Shown here piece by piece: positions 1 through 10,900 of a stretch of 64,000 nt of DNA. The translations under genes and the position numbers were made by a program. How positions within the stretch are numbered: the stretch's first letter is position 1; each line of letters begins with the position of its first letter. The notes beneath the pieces were generated by a model, which had not been told where the DNA came from, made no database searches, and worked only from the letters and a program-made list of their open reading frames with translations. The DNA is from Casuarina equisetifolia (Eukaryota; Streptophyta; Magnoliopsida; Fagales; Casuarinaceae). The stretch is taken from the NCBI GenBank assembly GCA_028551475.1, contig CM052361.1, forward strand, positions 27,107,491 through 27,171,490, written 5' to 3'.

Positions 1-384
1 CTCTAACTAATGTGGGACACACAATTCTTTTCTTCTAATTTTTGTGAGACAAGAACTCTTTCCTTTCCTAATCCATGTAAGACATGGACTCCTAAATCAT
101 GAGGAACTCATTTGAGAATTCGAGTCGCATCCACCAAAATTTACAAATGGGAGAAAATGATCCCATGTTAAGTTTTCTTTTTATGAACTATACATCCTTA
201 TATAATGAAAAGAGGAAGAGAAAGATGTCTGCGAGCCTTTGCCTCACGTCTCCGTCCCATCCAGCCGCGTTCTCTGCGGGTGGGAAGACTGCACAGCAGC
301 TACTCACGTAGCTGCTGTCTGACGGTCCAACGTGGCAGCCACAAGTGACGTGGCTGCCTATGCTCCTCTCATATCCGAACAAGA
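1..384. other. Intergenic DNA left of the kinase array, with two perfect hairpins
   Basis: No gene is seen. The first 100 bases carry three loose repeats of a gtgggac/gtgagac/gtaagac type word. At 293-318 an 11-base inverted repeat (acagcagctac and its complement) surrounds a 4-base loop. At 334-358 a second 9-base inverted repeat (ggcagccac and its complement) surrounds a 7-base loop. Both are perfect. The duplicated block that contains receptor-kinase copy A begins about 30 bases further right. Several ACGT cores (cacgta, aacgtgg, gacgtgg) lie in the same stretch and could be G-box-like sites. That function is inferred only. Confidence 0.6.
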
Positions 385-1118
385 AGTGTTGGTTTGGAAG
401 AAATCGTATGGCAAAGTGGGATTTTCGTTCGCCATGCGAGGTTTTCTGAAAAGATGCAGACAGATATTGTATTACAGGAAGGTTGGCTTTCTTGCCAGGA
501 CACGTGCATAATTGAAGAATTTAATAACGGAGAATCTCGTCAAAAGGAAAGCAGTGGTCCTTCCTCTGTTTCTTAATTTACCATCTGAAGCTTATCGTCC
601 CTCCCGGAACTTTCCTTGTTTACTGGTCGGAGGATAAAGTTTTTGGACACGAAGCTCCGTGCGGTGTGCTATTTTTCAAACGTTATTATGCTGGAAGCTG
701 GAAACAGAATGGAACAAGTCCCGCATGGAGTCTCAGGCGAAGCTCAGATTGCCACTATGCTTTGCATGCCCTCTTTTCCAGAGAACCCTCATCTCAATTT
801 CCCTTCTGCCACTTCAACGTTCGTGAGTATGAATTGGGCTATGCATCAAACCAGTCAACGAAAAGGAAGGAGAAATGAGTAACTCCCAACGGCTTCTAAG
901 AGAGAGCAGTGATTGGTTATCGGCGAATCCTCTAGTGATCTTCTGTGGCTTACGCATGAGTTATCGAAACTTTCCCAAGTCAAGAATGAAGTAAGAAGAA
1001 AGTTAATCCAGCAGCAGTCCAATTGACCACGCCTTCAAGTCAAGTCATTGAAAAAATTTCCACGAAAAACGTGCACAAGGGTGAAGGGCCATAAAGCAAA
1101 GTAGGGACACCCCTTTTG

Positions 1119-1125
1119 TATAAAT
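1119..1125 (+). promoter_or_regulatory. Candidate TATA box of receptor-kinase copy A
   Basis: A tataaat word follows a C/T-rich stretch about 800 bases before the start codon. The leader between them would need an intron, and a likely acceptor (ttatcag) stands near 1840. The segment holding this TATA is absent from copy C. Assignment rests on sequence resemblance only. Confidence 0.35.
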
Positions 1126-1924
1126 GCGAAAGGGTGCTGTATCTTTTGATGTTGCCCCCGAAAACGCATAGTTAGCAGCCGTTATTCCTCCTCATCTCTG
1201 CATCTTGTTTTATTTTCTTCTTGTTTTGTCTTCATCACCGTTGGGTATCTCCGACTTTGTTCCGTTGTTACTGCGAATCCAATCTAAGAAAAGAAACCCC
1301 ATTATCTTATCTTATCCTCTGCCAACCAGCCCTGCAGTAAGTCAACAACGCCTCTGCATTATCTTATCGTCTGGTTCAAAAAGTCGCTGCCATCTGCATC
1401 AGTCACGAAATTGTTGAGCTTTCGTGGCGGAGACATGTTGACAAAGATACCACAGTCCACTTGGTTGTCAAATTTCGAACTCTTCTTACTTACTCTTCAA
1501 TAGAAGCGTAAAGACATATACTTTGATGGACCTAATTTGTACTACTCAGTGCTCCCCTACTCTGTATTTCTCCGTTTTCTTTCCAGTCAATCTAAATTTG
1601 CTTGATTCGCTCGCAGTTTCTTTGGTATGTTTCTTGTCAAGCTGCATGGGACGGGAAGTTTGAGGGATTCTGTTTGCTCTGTTTCCCGCTAGCTGGAGTT
1701 TTTCACTGCACCTGGTATGAATTCTTTCATCATTCGTTCATTTAGAAAGAGTTAAAAGCTAGTATTTCTTTTCCAAAATTCAATTGAGCTGCTTCGGAAT
1801 CCAATTGCGTTAAGGACTTATAGGCTTTTCCTGTTATCAGGTGGAGTACTTGCATACTACAACAGTTCCCGGTGTTGGGTACTCGGAAGAATTTGAGAGT
1901 TGCGACGTTCTTTTCGTTATAGGG

Positions 1925-4900
1925 ATGTACATCTCAAGCGCTTTGACGTATAGATTATTTGTTGTTTCTTGGTTATGCTGGTGGTCTTCCCTTCTTACTG
2001 AAGCACGGCATTCCACTACCCACCCGATAGAAGGTGACTATGATTTCGTTTTCACACGCCGCACCACCACCCCCTAAACACACACACATACACACAAAAT
2101 AAAAAATAAAATAAAATAAAATAATTATGGCAATTTATTTTTGAAAGACTTACAAGCTGCTTTGGCAATCATAATCTTGTGGGGATGCAATTGGAATGGT
2201 GCTTTATTTATTCATGAATATAACTGGTGATTTTTGTAGCAAACTTTAATATTCACTTTCCTCAACTGGGATATGAATAGTGTTGCATATAGTTGAGCTG
2301 TAGTATTGAGTGAGTAACTCGGGTCTGCCAACATTGTTGGTGTACATTTCTTCAATCAACTTCTACCTTCAACGAGTGAACCTGATACTAGAACTAGAGA
2401 AACATAAGGAGCCACAAAGCTTATGAGCTTTCTAACTTTTCTTTTTGATAAAATGATGATCATACTTGTATTAATTTGCAGTAAAGGCATTGCAAGCCAT
2501 CAAGAGAAGTTTGATAGATCCCAATAAGCATCTGAGTAGTTGGAATCAAGGAGACCCATGTACCTCACATTGGAGAGGTGTTCTGTGCTTCAATACATCA
2601 TTAGATGATGGATATCTACGTGTTCGAGAATTGTATGATTTCTCCTTCCTTGATTTTTATTTGTATTGGGTGGCATTATTGGGAACAAAAATGTCCTACT
2701 TCCAATCAATTATGATCACTTTTCTTTCTTCACATTTTTGGTTCCCCTGCATAAAGTTATGTACGGTATTCCAGCCATATATCTGCTTATAGAGACTTAC
2801 ACCACTCTGCCTTAAATCAATTTGAAAATATATATCCATGATCTTTTCATTTGTCCTGAAGATCAGTTTTCAATGCTTTATCATATAATTCATTACCTAT
2901 AGACTCAATCACCATCTCAAGCCTATTGTTATTTGGAATTTAAGCTAGTCCAAAGTTTAGATATAAGACTTTCAAGCTTTAATTAAACTCGGGTATTAAT
3001 AAATGTGAGCACTTCAACGGAGAACTCAGGTTTAATAATTTTCCTATGGACCTCCTTTCTGCAGGCTACTACTGAAAAGGAATTTGTCAGGAAGTTTATC
3101 ATCAGAGCTTGGCCGCTTATCATATATGACAGTATTGTAAGGAAAAGCATAACTGAAAGCTGCTTTTTGAGTTGCCAAGCCAACATCTTGATCTGAATCA
3201 AAGTTTTTGAATGCCACTTTCCTTGTCTTTTGAAACATTGTTATGTAAAAAAAAATATGTTATTCTCCACCTCATGTTGGCTTCGGTTTATTCATCCTAC
3301 TGATATATATTTCTTTCACTACTCCACTAAAGGAATTTCATGTGGAACAACATAAGTGGGAGTATACCGAAGGAGATAGGCAATATTACATCTTTGAAAC
3401 TCTTGTAAGTTGATCAGCTTTTTTTCCTGGATGGGTTTGATACTCAGTATTTTTTATAAGCACATGAAATACCATTACTGGAGAAAGATGTGCTACTACT
3501 TCATACATTTTAAAGCTTCTGATTTAAGTGATGGTACTTGGGTCAGAACCAATTTACTTATATGTTTGGTAGTGTTGTGAGTACATGGTATTCGATCTTC
3601 TGATATGTAATTTTTCTTGTTTTCAGGCTTCTGAATGGAAATCAATTAAGCGGTCCCTTGCCTGAAGAGCTTGGTTATCTCTCAAACTTGAAAAGAATGC
3701 AAATTGACGAGAATCACATATCAGGATCAATACCTGTATCGTTTTCAAACTTGACCCGACTGCAGCACTTGTGAGTATTTTTCTCAAGCTATGTACACTA
3801 AATTCAGTTCTAAGATGACTAATTCTTCCGCTTATCATTTTTTTTCATCTTTTTGTTTTTCTCTTTGTCCCTTGTGAGCAGTCACATGAACAATAATTCA
3901 ATTAGTGGCCCAATCCCGACTGAAATATCTAAGTTACCAAGTCTTGTTCACTTGTAAGTTGGTAACTGGTCATTCATATTTCATAATTTAGTTATCCATC
4001 AGTACAATCAATGAGATCAATGATCATCTTCAATTCTGCCCTGCAGCCTTTTTGATAATAACAACTTATCAGGGTACCTTCCATCAGAGTTCTCCGAACT
4101 GCCGAATTTACTGATACTGTATGAGTTCTTATTTCATCGAAGCTAATTACTCATGTTATCCCATAAGTTCTGTGACAATTGTTGTCTTTTACTTTGCTTC
4201 TTAACTTGAACCAGGTCATGATTCTAAGTTCTGTTTACGAATTGTCAGCTTTCTGATCTTTTCACCGTCTTTCTTTTGCAGCCAACTTGATAACAATCAG
4301 TTTGATGGGACAATTCCCTCTTCTTATACCAATATGTCTAAACTGCTGAAGTTGTAAGTGAATATGATTATCCTACGTTTGTGACTAGATGTTTCAAAAG
4401 TAAAGGAAATGGGTGCCATCCGTAAGGTGTGAGACTGAGGTCTTTATCGTATTCTTTAGTCTTAGCCTAAATGATACATCAAGTTCCCAAAACAAAAAAA
4501 CTTAAACAAGGAAAATACTGCCAAAATAAAAATACTGTAAAAGAGAAAGAATATTACTTTGTTTGTTACCATACATAAATTACTAAAAACCTCAAGTGAA
4601 AAGGAAAGGAAATGGGAATGTTTCTTAATTTAGATGTGGAGTTGTACAAGCCAACTAAGGTGAAACAGATGCATTTCATTGCACAAGTTAATATTCTCTA
4701 TGATTTATTCTTTGTTGTTCGATATGTCATGTCCTTTTGTGTAGCATGTGAAAGATGTACAGAAGCTGTATTATCTTAATAGATATTTCAAACATCTCAT
4801 GCTCTTGGAAGTTTTGCTTGCAAGTTTGTGGCTCAGATGCGTATTCTGAACCTGTTGTAATATGTGGGTTTTGGTTGCTGTACCAGGAGCCTTAGGAACT

Positions 4901-7900
4901 GCAGCTTGCATGGAGATGTTCCTGATTTAAGCCAAATTCCAAACCTTTATTATCTGTAAGTTTGCTTTATTTTGGTTTCCTTGTTAAAGTCAATATACGA
5001 CAATGAGGTGTAGCCTTTTAGTGTCAAAAGAACAAATTCACCAGGCTAACCAAAATTTTCTTTTACATTGTCAAAGACATCAGTTGGGTACTTATATTGG
5101 CTTTATTTTTCTTTAAATAAATTTCAGGGATCTTAGTTCAAATGAGCTAAATGGATCCATACCTACAAATAAGTTTTCTGAGAATATCACAACTATGTAA
5201 GATTCTCCATCTTTCAAATGATATGCTTTATGCATCTTTATCATTTATTACTATTTTTTTTAATTTAACTTTCAAATACTAGAAAATATGTTGAAACTGA
5301 TCGTTCAGTTTTAAAGATAATTTATACCGGCAATCACCTTGACTTCAAGTTATATTATTTAAACAATATGCTCAGATATTTGTCCAACAACAATCTTACT
5401 GGAACAGTTCCTGCCAACTTTTCGGGTCTTCCTTATCTTCAGAGATTGTGAGTAAACTCCCACTTGTTCTATCATGTCAACTGAATTTGAGTTCTGCTTA
5501 TCTCAACCATTAGATTTATGATGAACTATTTAATATTTGCTTACAAATTTAACTATTTAGAAAATATATGGCTATATTTGGTAAGTTATTCCCTGTGGCA
5601 GGTCGATTGCTAACAATGCATTGAGTGGTTCTCTTCCATCCACCATCTGGCAAAATAGGACTTTGAGAGGGAAGGAAAGCTTCAAAGTGTAAGACCCGAA
5701 TTGATTGTCAGCGATTGGCCTTAGTTAAACTGTTTTCCTCTAGTAATGAGAGAGCGCATGCGTGCTTTCACACCTTGAAGCAGCTTGTTCTTGTAGTAGT
5801 ACAAGAAAAGGTTGATTCCTTGTAGTTGCATCATCCTCTTTGTAAAAGCCAAAACCGTAATCTCCTGGGTAGACTTTAATAAAGGATCTTATGTCAGATT
5901 TTCTAAGAAATCCTGTGCCTTTTTGAATTGCAGGGAGTTGCAGAATAATGAGCTTTCCAATATTACAGGCAGCACCAGTGTGCCTCCAAATGTGACAGTC
6001 TGGTTTGGTTCTATACTTGTTTCCCAATTATAATAGAAATTGATTCACATAGAAGTTCATTTATAATAAAATGAATCTTCAGATTAAAGTGACTTCTATT
6101 TAAAAGAGTGTGGACGTGCTCATTTTTAAGTTAGTCATCAGGTTTAACAGGCTTAGTGAGATGATCATAGCTCATTGTTTATTTGCAGGCTACAAGGAAA
6201 TCCCTTATGCTTGAATTCCAACCTAGTCCAGTTCTGTGGAACTAAAGGCGAGGCTGAAAATAACATTCAGAGTTCAGCAAACTCCACTGCAGATTGTCTA
6301 CTTAATGGGTGCCCCTTGTCTTATGAATATTCCCCTGCATCTCCTACACATTGTTTTTGTGCCGCTCCACTGCTAATTGGTTATCGCTTGAAAAGTCCAG
6401 GATTCAGAGATTTTCTTCCCTACAGACGTACATTTGAGGAATTCTTGACATCTACTCTTGAGTTATTTCCTTACCAGCTGTACATTGATTCCTTTGCATG
6501 GGAAGTAGGACCTCGGCTGAGAATGTACCTGAAAATATTTCCTGCATATGATGCTAGCATTGACAACTCTAATACCTTCAGTATAAGTGAGGTTCAGCGA
6601 ATCATGGACATGTACGTAACATGGAAGATTAATGATCCCGACGTATTTGGACCTTTTGAAGTTCTGAACTTCACTCTACTGAGTGTTTATGAAGACGGTT
6701 TGTCTCTAAACCCTTATTTGTTGATATATCAGTGGACAGAGCCTTGAATTTGGACTTAATTCTCATGTACCACTAGAAGATTGTGCAACTGTTTTCTCTA
6801 ATTCATTGAGCTTTTGTACTTTCAAATCCTTTGTCCTTTATGGATAATCTTAGGCCTGTGGTCTCTGTATTATTGTGGAGTGCACACTTGTGTTTGTGTT
6901 CAAATATGCTTGCCTATCTTTCTTTCTCTGAGTAACATGTGTGTGTTTGTTAGTGGCACATTTGAGTGGAGGTAACAACCTCCCACACTACCCTGCTTCC
7001 ATATCTTGTTGAAGATAGGCCGGGTTTTTTGGGCAGTTTCATTAGATCCATCGCATTGGTGAATAACTGCAGTGCTCACAGCATGATTTATTGTTTGCTG
7101 GATAATTAGTCGTATTCTATGTTGACCCGAAAGGCAGCCTCAAGTTTGCGTCATACCTCACTCATGGCTTTATCCCATGCATAGATAATATTCGCTTCAG
7201 TCATATCTCACCTACTGTCATGTATTCATATATGAAGTGGATATTGTTAGATAGTTGTGATTTTGTTATGCTAATACTTCTCATGAATGTCACAGCAATT
7301 GCCACCCCTCCAAGGTCTGCTTTAAGTGCTGGTGCTTTGGCTGGCATGGTATTGGGGCCCATCGCGGGTGCACTTACATTGTCCACTGTTGTTACTCTTC
7401 TGATTTTGAGAGTGCATATGAGGAAGTACCGTGTGGTTTCTAAAAGACGCCATTGTGAGTATCTTTGTCTATGATCTTAGGATGTTTGGCTTTGATATTT
7501 CTTTTTTCTTTTTCTTTTTTTTTTCATTTTGCCTATTAGTTTATCTATTTCGGTCCTAATTAGGCCTCTCAATCATGCCGAGCTGATGCTGAGGTAGAAA
7601 TGCCTCTGCCTGGCCCAAAATGTTCACTTTCTTAGCCCATCTCAGATCTTGCTTTTGGGCAAGTTTCCTCAAACTTTGACAGGCCATGAATGTGACCATC
7701 ATTAATGATGCAAAACTCCAATAAAAGGTGTTGGCTCAGGATTTTCCATTTGTGTGTTTATATGCGCACATAAACATGTATATACAGAGACAATACATAA
7801 GCAAAATTTAATAAAATAAAACATTCCGATAGTGTACAACTATATGAGAACTGTTGGGAAGTTGGCTGATTTGAGGACAGCCTGAGCCTACAATCTATCA

Positions 7901-10900
7901 ACAAAGCTCAACCAGCCAGAATTATTTTCTATAATATTCAAGAGCTTGCCTTACTGTTTTCGTTTCTGCTAAAATTTGTTAGCAGCATTGTATGATCTGT
8001 TCTTCTTGATATGGGTTTCCAATTTTTCATTTTTCTATTCATTATTTGTTTACTGGATCACCAAAAGAGATGTAGAATCGATGCCTTGCCACCTGTTTTA
8101 CCGAAAGATGTTTAACAATATTTGATGTTGAGTTTGACACCTTAGTATATATCAGGTTATTGTATGTTTTTTTTTCCACTTACAATGTGTCGACAAAATT
8201 TTATAATAAAGATCTATGAAGGTAAGTTAGAGTTTCATCTTTATTTTAGAAGTCTTCCTTCAATGTTATCGTCTATATGTACTGGAAAATTAAGGCCCTG
8301 TTTTGTAAGAATTTCACCTTTTAGAAGTACAGGAAACACTTTTCAGTAACATTTAGTAAACAATTCTTCATATTTAGTAAACACTTTTCAGCAACATTCA
8401 AAACAGAAAGCACAAGTAATTTTTTATTTTTTTTTCCTTGAAACCATCTTTAGAAATTGGTATAGAAAGTTGGATTGAAAATCAAATGAGTTTGGAACTG
8501 AGGACACCGCAACCCTCTGTCCTAGATCAGTGCGCTGTCCGGATCAACAAATCAGTTGGCATCTGATAATGCAATTAAATGAGTCAAAAAAATAAGCAGT
8601 AAAGAAAAAGCAACAAGGTAACTTTGTGATACCAAAGAATTAGTTTGGTAATGACCCATATGAGCTGTGATAGGGCTTACAACTAATGGACCCGATTGAC
8701 AGAAGAGTTAGTTTTAGTGTCAGTAATAACTAAGTACTGCAAAGCTTCTGCCAAGGAGAAAGCTTATATGGATTTTAAGCGTCCTTTGATGTTCAGACCA
8801 AGTACGTTAAATGGACTATCATTTTGCTCGTGAATTGGTAGTTCAGAGAGCTCTTGGCGGTTGCTATGTCTCAAGCTATGAGGGTAGACTTAGATCAGGG
8901 TGAGGGCAGTGAAATGAGTTTAGTTTTGTCCAGGTGGCCACTACATTGCGATATGACATGGCTGCTACATTTCTATGATGCCATTCTGTTTGTATGATGT
9001 GTCTTATCCCTCTTGAAAATACTCGGGTCACCGTGATGACCGTTGAGTTTGTTTGACAAATGGAGGAAGAGACCCTCTTTCTTCTTGCTTCAAGGGTAAA
9101 CACCTGAAGAGCAGGAAGAGACAAAATATCAAAGAACTCTTTTAAGGGGGTAAGCAGGTGTCGTAAAGTTCCTAACTTAAGGAATGTGGTTAAGAAATCA
9201 TAGACTGGATAAGCTTTACAAAGAGAGGAAGACACTGATGAAATGGAAAAATGGGCGAAAGTTCACTGGAAGGAGCCAAGGAGAACCTAGCGTATGATTC
9301 AAATATGAAATGAAAGACCTTATGGCGTATTAATTAAGGTTTCTAGAGACATTTCACAAAAATTTCATTCAATATGTGTAAGAAAGATATCTTAGGGAAG
9401 AAAATGAAAAGTGAAAAGATAAAAAAGTTACTTTATCCATTCTTTAAGACAGATGATGGAAGGACAAAAGAGCATTGGAACAATACTAGGAAAATGGTTA
9501 GAAAAAATTTCAAGGTTATCCTAAGAAAGATCATTTACAGGATTGGACTTTTTTGATCCTGAAAATACCATAAAGCACAAATCAAGTTCCGTAATATAAA
9601 TTAAAATGTGTTACACTGGTACCTCTGCTTTGAGAATGACCCCAAACTCACCGTCCATTCTGAAAAAGAAAAATGCATATAAGATACTTAGAATTTAGGC
9701 AATATAAGTCTCTCGAATGAAGAGTTTTTCACTACCCATTTATCCATTAGTGCCTGAACGGGTCTTTTTCCAACTTTGCCTAGTTATTGCATGAAGGTCA
9801 CCTTCGACTTAAAATTGTCTTTCTCACCAAGAAATGATGCCATAGTTGCTTCTTGAGGAACTACAAAAGTAACTAGCACTAAGTTTGCTGCCTCCTTTGT
9901 TGATAAAGTTGTTGACTTTATAACAAAGTTGACGCAACATCTTTGCTCTACTATTGTCTTTTTTATTTGAAACAGCGCGTGCTTGGACGCTGATTTGATA
10001 TGATAATTTTACCAAATACATCTCTTTTCATTTTGTTGATCGAAGGGGAAGTCTTCACCTAATAGTTGCCCTAGGCTTGAGCTCTTTCTTTTGTTTAATT
10101 TTGATTCCTTTATGGTTTAGGAATTGTTTTCAGGCTTTGGGTTTAAACCTGTTTTATTTTTATTTTTTCACTTCAAAAACGTTTCTTAAATACAGTTGTG
10201 TAAAGAAGTTTTCTTGTGTGATCCTTGCAGATAAGACTTTTCAGTTCTCATTTCTTCTGAAACATTTCTTTAAAGTACGAAGCAGGTAAATGCTTTTTGG
10301 GAACTTTACAAAATAGGTCCCCAAGCATTTGGACCTCTAGAAGGTCAAGGATCTCCCTTAATGTTAAAGATTTGATAAAGAATCGGTATTATATTGTTAA
10401 AAATTTTGTTTTACAAACATTGCTTCAGAATGCATAAGAAGGATTGTTACAAACGTGTATGCATCTCTTAGCAAATGAGAAGTTATCCAACTTTCTGACT
10501 AGTGCCTTTACTTATGAATGAGTTTGTTTTGGCAGATATGCTCATTGGATCTTGTTGAATAAAATCTTTTTAAAGAATCGAAGTTAGTCAACTTCATTGT
10601 CAGCCCGTAATATGTGTATAGATTTTCTAGAGAACATTGCCATCATTCCTGTATTTAGACTTGTGTTCTAAATATCCAAAAATTTGAATTTTTGAATGCG
10701 ATGCAACTGTTTGGAAAAGTTTTGGTCAAATGGGTGTGTCATCGTCTACGCAGCGTCTATCATTATACTTTCTGTTTTTATCGTTGAACCTTTATTTAAT
10801 ATGCAGCGTCCAGGGCCTCTATGAAAATTGATGGTGTAAAGGCTTTCACTTTTAGAGAAATGGCTATGGCGACAAACAACTTTAACAGCTCCAGTCAGGT

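Noticed and set aside
1841-1924. An in-frame extension upstream of the copy A start
   Set aside because: It begins at a GTG, has no counterpart in copy C and would bury the signal peptide. The ATG at 1925 is preferred.
2482-6002. Regularly spaced exons that resemble a repeat array
   Set aside because: They are coding LRR exons with diverged sequence and ordinary introns, not a CRISPR or satellite array.
8876-9235. A 119-codon open frame on the minus strand in intron 15 of copy A
   Set aside because: It is not kept open at this length in copy C, matches no family I know and lies inside an intron. I treat it as chance or decayed repeat, not a gene.
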